In this document: positions 1 through 5,257 of the stretch, in pieces
Numbering within the stretch: position 1 is the first letter of the stretch
Layout of the letters: each line of letters begins with the position of its first letter
Source: Clostridia bacterium
GTDB taxonomy: Bacteria; Bacillota_A; Clostridia; UMGS1810
DNA: 6,436 nucleotides
Direction: 5' to 3'
Assembly: GCA_017437345.1 (NCBI GenBank)
Contig: JAFSBJ010000030.1
Span: 1 to 6,436, forward strand
Notes under the pieces: generated by a model
The model's input: the letters and a program-made list of their open reading frames with translations, nothing else
What the model was told of the DNA's origin: nothing
Databases searched by the model: none
Program-made: the position numbers and the translations under genes

Positions 1-305
1 ATTGCATTATGGATGGCAGAGACATCGGAACCCATGTTCTTCCCGATGCCGATGTCAAAATTTTTCTCACAGCATCTGCCGAGGTAAGAGCAGAGCGTCG
101 TCTTAAAGAGCTAAAAGAAAAGGGCATAGATGTTTCATTTGATGAAGTTCTTGCAGAAATGAAATATCGCGATAAGCAAGACAGTGAGCGGGAAGTCGCC
201 CCGCTAAAAAAGGCCGATGATGCTATCCTGGCCGACACCTCAGATAAAAGCTTCGATGAATCAGTTGAGCTGATTCTTGATATAATCAAGACGGAGAATA
301 AATAA
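1..305 (+). CDS. cmk: Cytidylate kinase, C-terminal part (5' end outside window)
   Basis: Cytoplasmic kinase that transfers phosphate from ATP to CMP or dCMP in pyrimidine nucleotide synthesis and salvage. The reading frame is open from the window edge (first whole codon at base 3, Cys-Ile-Met-Asp-Gly-Arg), so the ATG at 9 is an internal methionine and not the start. The conserved CMP-binding block DGRDIGT is at the very beginning. It is followed by the lid region with AERR and the RDKQDSER segment, whose arginines contact the phosphates, then the family's typical ending (REVAPLKKADDAI, then a D-T-S turn and a final helix). About 100 of the usual roughly 220 residues are present; the N-terminal P-loop lies upstream. 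The stop codon overlaps the next start by one base (TAATG), so translation is probably coupled to plsC. Identification is firm. Confidence 0.95.
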   Translation, partial: CIMDGRDIGTHVLPDADVKIFLTASAEVRAERRLKELKEKGIDVSFDEVLAEMKYRDKQDSEREVAPLKKADDAILADTSDKSFDESVELILDIIKTENK

Positions 306-877
306 TGTATAGATTTTTGTGTAATATAGTTGGCGCATTTGTGCGTATTTTGTTCAGAATAGAAGTAAACGGGAGAGACAATATCCCCGCGGAGGGCGGT
401 GCAATCATCTGTGCCAACCACATAAGCAACTGGGATCCTGTGCTTTTGCAGATTCTTGTTAAGCGCCATATCTATTTTATGTCAAAAGAAGAATTGTTTC
501 ATGTGTTCTTTATTGGTTGGATAATGAAAAAAATCGGTGCCATCCCTGTTAAACGCTCAGGCTCCGACCTCACAGCAATAAAGCACGCATTCAAAACCGT
601 AAACGGTGGCGAAATCCTTGGTATATTTCCCACAGGTCAGCGAGAAAAGGTAAAGGGTGAGGGAGAGGTAAAAGCAGGAGTTGGTCTTATTGCCGGCAAA
701 ACAAAAGCTCCCATAATTCCCATACATATCTCAGCAAGTTTCAAGCCTTTTTCAAAGGTTGTTGTAAATATAGGCAAGTGTGAGGTTTTTGCTCCTGCCG
801 ACGGTGAAAAAATAAATGCCGAAATGGCAGAAGACTTTGCAAAGCAAATCTATCAAAGAATAAAGGATCTGGCTTAA
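305..877 (+). CDS. plsC: PlsC-type 1-acyl-sn-glycerol-3-phosphate acyltransferase with variant motif III
   Basis: Membrane-associated acyltransferase expected to acylate lysophosphatidic acid to phosphatidic acid, the precursor of membrane phospholipids. The 190 residues match a short bacterial PlsC. A hydrophobic N-terminus (about residues 4-18) is followed by the catalytic NHxxxxD motif (H39, D44), motif II GAIPVKR (78-84), motif III at 108-113, and motif IV APIIPI (135-140). Motif III reads FPTGQR where the family normally has FPEGTR: the substrate-contacting Glu is Thr110 and the Thr is Gln112, while the Arg is kept. ACA versus GAA/GAG needs more than one base change, so a simple read error is unlikely. 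Start: GGAG at 293-296 lies 8 bases before the ATG, which overlaps the cmk stop by 1 base. ispH-rpsA follows after 3 bases, so all three genes are in one operon. Family membership is sure; the exact acyl acceptor is inferred. Confidence 0.9.
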   Translation: MYRFLCNIVGAFVRILFRIEVNGRDNIPAEGGAIICANHISNWDPVLLQILVKRHIYFMSKEELFHVFFIGWIMKKIGAIPVKRSGSDLTAIKHAFKTVNGGEILGIFPTGQREKVKGEGEVKAGVGLIAGKTKAPIIPIHISASFKPFSKVVVNIGKCEVFAPADGEKINAEMAEDFAKQIYQRIKDLA

Positions 878-880
878 TCA

Positions 881-2893
881 ATGGAAATCAGACTTGCCAA
901 GACTGCGGGCTTTTGTTTTGGAGTTGCCCGCGCGGTAAATACCTTAGAAACCAAAACCTTCGAAGATAAAATAATGACTTTAGGCCCTATAATCCACAAT
1001 ACGACTGTGGTAGATTCATTAAAGAAAAAGGGCATAGATGTTGCAGGGGGGCTTTGTGATGTTCCAAAAGGATATACTCTTGCAATAAGAACCCATGGTG
1101 TTCAGAAGGCTCTTATCGACGAAGCTGAAAAAAAGGGCATAGCATATATTGACTTAACCTGTCCCTTTGTTAAAAGAATTCACGAAATTGTTTATAATCA
1201 TCATAAGGAAGGCTACAAAATCGTCATAGTAGGCAATAAAAACCACCCCGAAGTTCAGGGAATTAATGGTTGGTGTGAAAATAATGCAATAATTGCTCTT
1301 GACATATCCGATATAAATGGTAAAATAAATAGTGGCGATAAAATTTGTCTTGTCTGTCAGACAACGATGGACAGGCTAAGCTTTGAAAATATTTCGGGCT
1401 ATGTTAAATCCTGCGTGGGTGACCCTGTTATTTTCGACACCATATGCAGCGCCACAAATGAAAGACAAAAAGAAGCTGCTCAAATCGCAAAAGAATCAGA
1501 AATGATGATAGTTATAGGTGATAAGCATAGCTCAAACACCAATAAGCTCACATCAATCTGCTCAAAGTATTGCAGCAATACTTACCAAATCGAAAATTTT
1601 GAGGATCTTCCTCAGAATATAGATATACCAAAGAAAATTGGTATAACGGCAGGTGCTTCAACACCGTCGTGTATAATTAAGGAGGTCATAAACAAGATGA
1701 TTGAAAATCAAAATGGAGCTGAAAGCTTCGCACAAGAATTTGAGGAGTACGAAAAATCTCTGATTACTTTAAATACAAGGGATGTAGTTAAGGGAACAGT
1801 TATCGGGGTTAGCGAGAAAGGTCTCAGCGTTAACCTTGGATATAAATCCGACGGATTTGTTCCTGCATCTGAAGTAACAGATGATCCCTCTGCCGACATC
1901 ACAAAAATGTATTCAGAAGGCGACGAAGTTGAAGCTTTTGTTGTCAGAGTAAATGATGTTGATGGCGAAGTTACTCTTTCTATGAAAAAACTCGAAATGA
2001 TCAAAGGCGCTAAAGAAGTTGAAGAAGCTTTTGAAACAAAAGAAATCCTCACAGGTAAAGTTATCCAGGCTGTAAATGGCGGTGTAATCGTAAGCTGTAA
2101 GGGTGTAAGAGTGTTTGTTCCCGCTTCTCAGGCAAGCGACAGATTCCTTCAGGATTTAACAGTTCTTGTTGGAACAGAAGTAAATTTAAGAATTATCGAC
2201 ATCAAGAAAATGCGTGGCAGAAACAAAATCGTTGGTTCTGTTAAGAATGTTTTAAATGAGCAGAAAGCTGCCCTTGCAGAAAGCTTCTGGGCAGAAATCC
2301 GTGAAGGCAAAACCTATAAAGGTATTGTTAAATCTCTCACCAAATTCGGTGCATTCGCAGACATTGGCGGTGTTGACGGTCTTATCCATATTTCCGAGCT
2401 TTCATGGTCAAAAATCAAGCATCCTTCCGAGGTTGTTAATGTTGGCGACGAAGTTGAAGTTTATATCATAAGCTTTGATAAAGAAAGCGGCAAGATTTCT
2501 CTCGGCTTCAAAAAAGCTGAAGACAATCCATGGAAAAAGGTTGAAAATGAACTCAAGGTAGACGATGTGGTTGATTGTAAAATCGTAAGAATCGTTCCCT
2601 TCGGTGCTTTTGCTGAAATCTATCCCGGTGTTGATGCTCTTATCCACATTTCTCAGGTTGCAAACAAGAGAATTGCAAAGGTTGAAGATGAATTAACCAT
2701 CGGTCAGCATGTTCAGGCAAAGGTTGTTGAAATCAATCTTGAAGATAAGAAAATCGGTCTTAGCATAAGAGCTCTTCTTGAACCCGAAGCTCCTGCCGAG
2801 GAGGCTCCAGTAGCCCAGGAAGCTCCTGCTGAGGAAATTCCTGCAGAGGAAGCTCCAGTAGCCCAGGAAGCTGCAGAAACAACAGAGGAATAA
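881..2893 (+). CDS. ispH-rpsA: IspH-S1 fusion: HMBPP reductase joined to ribosomal protein S1
   Basis: A single 670-codon frame with two activities. Residues 1 to about 275 are IspH (LytB), the [4Fe-4S] enzyme that reduces HMBPP to IPP and DMAPP, the last step of the MEP pathway. The three cluster cysteines C12, C94 and C189 are present, as are H39, H72, H122, E124, the QTT at 160-162, S217-S218-N219 and the GAST at 258-261, so the enzyme looks intact. Residues about 301-630 are four S1 RNA-binding domains (about 301-369, 388-455, 476-544, 560-629). Domains 3 and 4 are the most canonical (FGAF and H503; FGAF and H589); 1 and 2 are degenerate, as in Firmicutes S1. The tail (634-670) is an acidic Pro/Ala/Glu repeat. 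This fusion is known in Clostridia and annotated as bifunctional. An AAAGGA (862-867) precedes the ATG at a rather long spacing. A strong Shine-Dalgarno and in-frame ATG inside (Met273, base 1697) could yield free S1 of 398 residues. Confidence 0.95.
   Translation: MEIRLAKTAGFCFGVARAVNTLETKTFEDKIMTLGPIIHNTTVVDSLKKKGIDVAGGLCDVPKGYTLAIRTHGVQKALIDEAEKKGIAYIDLTCPFVKRIHEIVYNHHKEGYKIVIVGNKNHPEVQGINGWCENNAIIALDISDINGKINSGDKICLVCQTTMDRLSFENISGYVKSCVGDPVIFDTICSATNERQKEAAQIAKESEMMIVIGDKHSSNTNKLTSICSKYCSNTYQIENFEDLPQNIDIPKKIGITAGASTPSCIIKEVINKMIENQNGAESFAQEFEEYEKSLITLNTRDVVKGTVIGVSEKGLSVNLGYKSDGFVPASEVTDDPSADITKMYSEGDEVEAFVVRVNDVDGEVTLSMKKLEMIKGAKEVEEAFETKEILTGKVIQAVNGGVIVSCKGVRVFVPASQASDRFLQDLTVLVGTEVNLRIIDIKKMRGRNKIVGSVKNVLNEQKAALAESFWAEIREGKTYKGIVKSLTKFGAFADIGGVDGLIHISELSWSKIKHPSEVVNVGDEVEVYIISFDKESGKISLGFKKAEDNPWKKVENELKVDDVVDCKIVRIVPFGAFAEIYPGVDALIHISQVANKRIAKVEDELTIGQHVQAKVVEINLEDKKIGLSIRALLEPEAPAEEAPVAQEAPAEEIPAEEAPVAQEAAETTEE
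1639..1647 (+). promoter_or_regulatory. Possible internal extended -10 promoter ahead of the S1 half
   Basis: TGG followed by TATAAC forms an extended -10 element (TGn plus a 5/6 match to TATAAT). A transcript would start near 1654, about 43 bases before the internal ATG at 1697, and would carry the strong Shine-Dalgarno at 1678-1686. No good -35 is seen at the proper distance. The bases also encode the conserved Ile-Gly-Ile-Thr of IspH, so chance is a serious alternative. Confidence 0.22.
1678..1686 (+). promoter_or_regulatory. Internal Shine-Dalgarno site at the IspH/S1 junction
   Basis: TAAGGAGGT is a 9-base perfect complement to the 3' end of 16S rRNA. It is followed after 10 bases by ATG at 1697-1699, in frame with the fusion (Met273). 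The protein from that ATG has an acidic leader and then the SLITLNTRDVVKGTV segment typical of the beginning of Firmicutes S1. The site is stronger than the one seen before the fusion's own start at 881. It covers Lys-Glu-Val codons common in IspH C-termini, so function is inferred, not proven. Confidence 0.5.
2786..2881 (+). repeat. Two-copy 48-base tandem repeat encoding the acidic S1 tail
   Basis: Two adjoining 48-base units (2786-2833 and 2834-2881) each encode 16 residues of the pattern E-x-P-A-E-E-A-P-V-A-Q-E-A. The central stretch GCTCCAGTAGCCCAGGAAGCT is identical in both copies, while the 3' end of the second copy has diverged. The tail is low-complexity and acidic and follows the last S1 domain directly; it is probably disordered. 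Such repeats can change copy number by slippage. Confidence 0.85.
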
Positions 2894-2900
2894 AAATTTT

Positions 2901-2934
2901 AAAGCTGCTGCAGAAAAATTTGCAGCAGCTTTTT
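2901..2934 (+). terminator. Rho-independent terminator of the cmk-plsC-ispH/rpsA operon
   Basis: A perfect 12-base inverted repeat (AAAGCTGCTGCA at 2901-2912, its complement at 2921-2932) encloses an 8-base loop. It ends in a run of five T (2930-2934), starting 7 bases after the stop codon of the fusion gene. On the other strand it is also followed by a T-rich stretch, but no - strand gene is nearby to use it. Confidence 0.92.
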
Positions 2935-3003
2935 GTAACAGACTAAGTTTGTTAAATAAGCTGATTTTTAAATTGTGATATTAAATTTTTTGGAAGTGAT
3001 AAT

Positions 3004-3771
3004 ATGCAAAAAAGAATAATGTCTTTTCTTTTATTGAGCCTTGTTTTTGTTATGGCTGTGTTTCCTTTGACAATAAGTGCCGACAATTCAACAAAGCAAA
3101 AAATAGAAAATATAATAGATGGCAAGCAGGATTATCTTGTTCTTGTAAACATTATTGAAAAAGGCACATCCGACTATGAGGTTCAGGTTTTTGAAGAAAT
3201 CGGCAATAAAGACGATGAAGAAAATAAGCTGCCTTCAATAAAGGACGAAAGGATATATGTTTCGGGCTTTAGCGGATATATGTATTATGACGACACCGAC
3301 TACCGCCCCCAAAAGGGAGATAATGTTCTTCTTTCTCTTGATTATCGCTTGGGACGCTATAGTGTTAAAAACGGAGCGTATCTTGTTGATTCCACAAGCT
3401 ATGAGCAGTTAAAGTTTAAGATGCCCGATGTGTTTAATGGAACTCAGGAAGCCCTTGAAATAAATGCTCTCTATATTTATGTCAATTCAAATGGTGCAAT
3501 AAATAGTCTCACCATTAAAAACGACGGAATATATGGCAAGGATGCCAACGGGGAAGCAAAGAAGGTGGAAGCTGTAAATGGTATTGTCTATATCGATGAA
3601 TACGGCGACCACACCGAAAACCCCACAGCCCCCGTTGAACGATATAATGAAAATTTACTTGGGTTTAAGAGCAAGTGGAAGCTTGTCCTCTTTATAATTA
3701 TCCTTGGCGCCATATCGGGGCTTGGCGTGGTAAAATTAGTAAGAAAATTAGAGAAAAGGTATGAACAATAA
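3004..3771 (+). CDS. Secreted, C-terminally membrane-anchored protein of unknown function
   Basis: I do not recognise the family. The 255 residues have a clear signal peptide: MQKR, a hydrophobic core at about 6-22, and likely cleavage after A26 (TISA|DNS). An extracytoplasmic domain of about 195 residues follows, rich in Tyr, Asp, Asn and short beta-like stretches. One transmembrane helix (about 225-247) and a short basic tail (VRKLEKRYEQ) complete a type I membrane topology. There are no cysteines, no LPXTG motif and no recognisable catalytic motif. The middle (about 85-130: YVSGFSGYMYY, then PQKGDNVLLSLDY) hints at a small beta-barrel, but this is a guess. Start: GGAAGTGAT (2992-3000), with 7 bases between GGAAG and the ATG. 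It follows the operon terminator after about 70 bases, where I see no convincing promoter. Its stop overlaps the Nudix gene by 1 base, implying cotranslation. Confidence 0.85.
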   Translation: MQKRIMSFLLLSLVFVMAVFPLTISADNSTKQKIENIIDGKQDYLVLVNIIEKGTSDYEVQVFEEIGNKDDEENKLPSIKDERIYVSGFSGYMYYDDTDYRPQKGDNVLLSLDYRLGRYSVKNGAYLVDSTSYEQLKFKMPDVFNGTQEALEINALYIYVNSNGAINSLTIKNDGIYGKDANGEAKKVEAVNGIVYIDEYGDHTENPTAPVERYNENLLGFKSKWKLVLFIIILGAISGLGVVKLVRKLEKRYEQ

Positions 3772-4307
3772 TGCTATATAGTGAAAAAACAGTTTCTTCA
3801 GAAAAAATATTTGATGGCAAGGTAATAAATCTTAGGGTAGACACAGTAGAGCTTCCCGGCGGCAATCTTGCCACAAGAGAGCTTATTGGTCATCCCGGCG
3901 GTGTGGCAGTTGTGCCCGTTGATGATGATGGCTTTGTATATCTTGTCCGTCAGTTCAGAAAACCCTATGAGGAATTTGTCCTGGAAATCCCTGCCGGCAA
4001 AAGAGACAGGGGAGAAGATGTTTTAATTGGAGCAAAAAGAGAGCTTTCCGAAGAAACAGGCCTTGAAGCTCAAAACTATATTGACCTTGGAAAATTCTAT
4101 CCCACCCCCGGCTATGTTGACGAGGTAATATATATCTATCTTGCTCTTGGTTTAAAGCAAGGGAAATCTCATCCCGATGAGGATGAATTTGTGGAAATAG
4201 AAAAAATCCATATTGACGAGCTTTGCGAAATGATAATGAAAAATGAAATAAAAGATGGCAAAACCATTGCCGGAATATTAAAGGCAAAACTGTATCTTAA
4301 TAAATAG
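3771..4307 (+). CDS. nudF: Nudix hydrolase, ADP-ribose pyrophosphatase type
   Basis: Cytoplasmic enzyme expected to split ADP-ribose into AMP and ribose 5-phosphate in a Mg2+-dependent reaction, clearing a reactive breakdown product of NAD. The 178 residues are the usual length. A complete Nudix box GX5EX7REUXEEXGU runs from G76 to L98 (E82, R90, E91, E94, E95 all present). It is preceded by the ADPRase-typical QFRKPYEEFVLEIPAGK region (61-77). The YPTPGYVDE segment (110-118) has the proline about 15 residues after the box that is characteristic of the ADP-ribose subfamily. Overall it resembles B. subtilis NudF throughout. Start: AAAGG at 3755-3759, 11 bases before an ATG that overlaps the preceding stop by 1 base. 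It is the second gene of a two-gene unit with the secreted protein, and a hairpin follows it. Substrate assignment is by family resemblance. Confidence 0.92.
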   Translation: MLYSEKTVSSEKIFDGKVINLRVDTVELPGGNLATRELIGHPGGVAVVPVDDDGFVYLVRQFRKPYEEFVLEIPAGKRDRGEDVLIGAKRELSEETGLEAQNYIDLGKFYPTPGYVDEVIYIYLALGLKQGKSHPDEDEFVEIEKIHIDELCEMIMKNEIKDGKTIAGILKAKLYLNK

Positions 4308-4316
4308 CATAGTGAA

Positions 4317-4349
4317 AGGGACTGAGAAAACAATTGTTTTTCAGTCCCT
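4317..4349. terminator. Long hairpin between convergent genes, probable bidirectional terminator
   Basis: AGGGACTGA (4317-4325) pairs with TCAGTCCCT (4341-4349). The interior AAAACAATTGTTTT is itself a perfect palindrome, so the stem is about 14 pairs around a small loop with a single unpaired G (4326). It lies between the ends of the Nudix gene (+) and the DUF1902 gene (-). No proper T-run follows on either strand (GTTAAATT on +, TTTCACT on -), so it may work weakly, with a factor, or as a 3' end stabiliser. Confidence 0.6.
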
Positions 4350-4389
4350 GTTAAATTCCATTCTTAGTTTTTAGTATTACTACTGTAAA

Positions 4390-4638
4390 TCAAAATTTAA
4401 AATCTATTCCACTTTGCTTCATAATGGCGTTTGCAGTGTGCCTTGATTTTATTTTTGTGTCAAGGGTAAATGGATTCTCTGCTTTATTTAATTCTATAAG
4501 CTCAGGAATTGCAAAACGAACTCTTTCAATCAGTGCATCAAAAGAGCCTGATTCGAGAATTAATCCGGGAATATCATCGCTTTGTGCTACCCACACATCC
4601 GCTTCGTTATCCCATGATAAATTAACTGTGTAATCCAT
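4390..4638 (-). CDS. DUF1902 (HicB-like) small protein
   Basis: The 82 residues begin MDYTVNLSWDNEADVWVAQS and continue with DDIPGLILESGSFDALIERV and a PELIELN helix, the signature of DUF1902. This family has a HicB-like beta-beta-beta-alpha fold and is often grouped with antitoxins. The biochemical role is unknown. The last 20 residues (KSRHTANAIMKQSGIDFKF) are not part of the core and I cannot assign them. An upstream in-frame ATG at 4651-4653 would add five residues, but it overlaps GGGAGGG (4645-4651), which sits 6 bases before the ATG at 4636-4638; the shorter start is therefore preferred. No HicA-type toxin gene is found next to it: the 82 bases downstream are noncoding, and the upstream neighbour is a membrane protein. 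An own promoter is possible (4671-4701). Family confidence is good; a toxin-antitoxin role is only inferred. Confidence 0.82.
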   Translation of the reverse strand: MDYTVNLSWDNEADVWVAQSDDIPGLILESGSFDALIERVRFAIPELIELNKAENPFTLDTKIKSRHTANAIMKQSGIDFKF

Positions 4639-4644
4639 ATAAAT

Positions 4645-4651
4645 CCCTCCC
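4645..4651 (-). promoter_or_regulatory. Ribosome binding site fixing the DUF1902 start
   Basis: On the - strand the bases read GGGAGGG, 6 bases before the ATG at 4636-4638. A second in-frame ATG (4651-4653) lies at the 5' edge of this site and has no such signal at a proper distance, so the downstream start is chosen. Confidence 0.8.
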
Positions 4652-4670
4652 ATACATATCTATATTAAAT

Positions 4671-4701
4671 ATTTTATCATTATTCATATAGTAAAATTCA
4701 A
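4671..4701 (-). promoter_or_regulatory. Candidate promoter for the DUF1902 gene
   Basis: On the - strand there is a -35-like TTGAAT (4696-4701) and, after a long 19-base spacer, TGA-TAAAAT (4671-4679), an extended -10 with 5/6 match. The predicted start near 4664 would give a leader of about 25 bases holding the GGGAGGG site. The long spacer lowers confidence. Read-through from the upstream membrane-protein gene, which ends at 4707 without a visible terminator, is the alternative. Confidence 0.4.
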
Positions 4702-4706
4702 GTATT

Positions 4707-5135
4707 TTATAATTTCATCTTAAAAAGAATAACTCCTGCAATCATAATAGCTGCTCCCAGATACTTATTCCATCCAAAGGCAAGCTTTTCTGTGCCCATA
4801 ATTCCAAAGGCATCAATAACTGCCGCGCAGATAAGCTGAGAAATAAGAATAGTTGAAACCGCTATAGCAGGCGATGTTCCTTTAACCGACATCATAACTG
4901 TCAGAGTTATAGCAATACCAAAAGCACCGCCTAAAAGATAAAATTTATTAACCTCAGTAAAGCCTTTAAAAAAACTGTCTTTAGCAAATAAAAGCGCAAT
5001 CAGGGAAAGTAAAAAGGCAGTCCCCTGAACATAGCTGTTTGCAAGAAAGAGTCCTGTTTTTTCGCTGAGACGGGTATTCATAACCCCCTGAATACTCATG
5101 CACGCCCCGGCAATAATTGCATATATATATCCCAT
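4707..5135 (-). CDS. Half-size DMT-superfamily membrane protein, YdcZ/DUF606 type
   Basis: A 142-residue integral membrane protein of the drug/metabolite transporter superfamily, close in length and pattern to the YdcZ (DUF606) group; the substrate is unknown. Five hydrophobic segments are seen at about 3-18, 33-51, 64-83, 88-110 and 123-138. The family-like N-terminus MGYIYAIIAGACMSIQGVMN has the Q-G-x-x-N pattern, and the SPAIAVSTILISQL segment is in helix 4. The final helix carries KYLGAAIMIAGVILF. Half-size members are expected to dimerise. The start at 5133-5135 is chosen over one 48 bases upstream because GAGGTGA (5141-5147) lies right before it and because the longer version would put a polar stretch ahead of helix 1. 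It is transcribed divergently from the methyltransferase gene. The promoter is not clear. Confidence 0.85.
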   Translation of the reverse strand: MGYIYAIIAGACMSIQGVMNTRLSEKTGLFLANSYVQGTAFLLSLIALLFAKDSFFKGFTEVNKFYLLGGAFGIAITLTVMMSVKGTSPAIAVSTILISQLICAAVIDAFGIMGTEKLAFGWNKYLGAAIMIAGVILFKMKL

Positions 5136-5140
5136 ATTAT

Positions 5141-5147
5141 TCACCTC
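5141..5147 (-). promoter_or_regulatory. Ribosome binding site fixing the YdcZ-type gene start
   Basis: GAGGTGA on the - strand, with 8 bases between GAGG and the ATG at 5133-5135. It selects MGYIYAI as the N-terminus rather than the in-frame ATG at 5181-5183. Confidence 0.8.
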
Positions 5148-5192
5148 ACGGATATTATTTCCTGAGAGGCTTTTAAATATCAAAAAATACTC

Positions 5193-5221
5193 TTGTTTTA
5201 AGAAAAGGTTTGTAGTATAAT
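5193..5221 (+). promoter_or_regulatory. Sigma-A type promoter for the RNA methyltransferase-cdaA unit
   Basis: A perfect -10 TATAAT (5216-5221) lies 17 bases after TTGTTT (5193-5198), a partial -35 that keeps TTG. Transcription would begin near 5228, giving a leader of about 50 bases with AGGTGA (5267-5272) at 7 bases from the ATG. It is the best promoter-like sequence in the window. Confidence 0.65.
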
Positions 5222-5257
5222 TATTATGATATGTTGTATATTCGTGTAGTATAACTA
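5211..5257. repeat. Near-identical 13-base direct repeats in the divergent intergenic region
   Basis: TGTAGTATAATTA (5211-5223) and TGTAGTATAACTA (5245-5257) differ at one base and are 34 bases apart. The first contains the -10 of the + strand promoter; the second lies in its predicted leader. They could be an operator pair for a regulator or simply a duplicated AT-rich segment. Confidence 0.4.

Noticed and set aside
118..1042. A 17-base identical word AAAAGGGCATAGATGTT in cmk (118-134) and ispH (1026-1042).
   Set aside because: Both copies encode Lys-Gly-Ile-Asp-Val with the same common codons. Nothing around them is shared, so it is a coincidence of coding.
1708..2052. An open - strand frame of 114 codons opposite the S1 part of the fusion gene.
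   Set aside because: It lies entirely within a certain gene, is Ser/Thr-rich low complexity, and has no family likeness. It is the expected shadow of the S1 codons; the same holds for 2408-2647 (-) and 2256-2471 (+).
2949..2984. Possible promoter ahead of the secreted-protein gene: TTGTTA (2949-2954) with TGA-TATTAA (2976-2984).
   Set aside because: The spacer is 24 bases, the -10 matches only 4 of 6, and transcription would start on top of the ribosome binding site.
3955..4287. An open - strand frame of 110 codons opposite the Nudix gene.
   Set aside because: The + strand frame carries a complete Nudix box, and the - strand product has no recognisable features and no ribosome binding site.
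4390..4446. Resemblance of the DUF1902 protein's C-terminal end (from K64-S65-R66) to the beginning of HicA toxins, suggesting a broken antitoxin-toxin fusion.
   Set aside because: The match is short, the key glycine is out of register by one residue, and the bases beyond the stop show no HicA sequence in any frame I read.
4424..4633. A + strand frame of 69 codons opposite the DUF1902 gene.
   Set aside because: The - strand product is a clear DUF1902 protein with a strong ribosome binding site. The + strand frame is its shadow.
5136..5183. A longer N-terminus (16 extra residues) for the YdcZ-type membrane protein.
   Set aside because: The extra part is polar, has no ribosome binding site at its start, and contains the GAGGTGA site of the shorter, family-like start.
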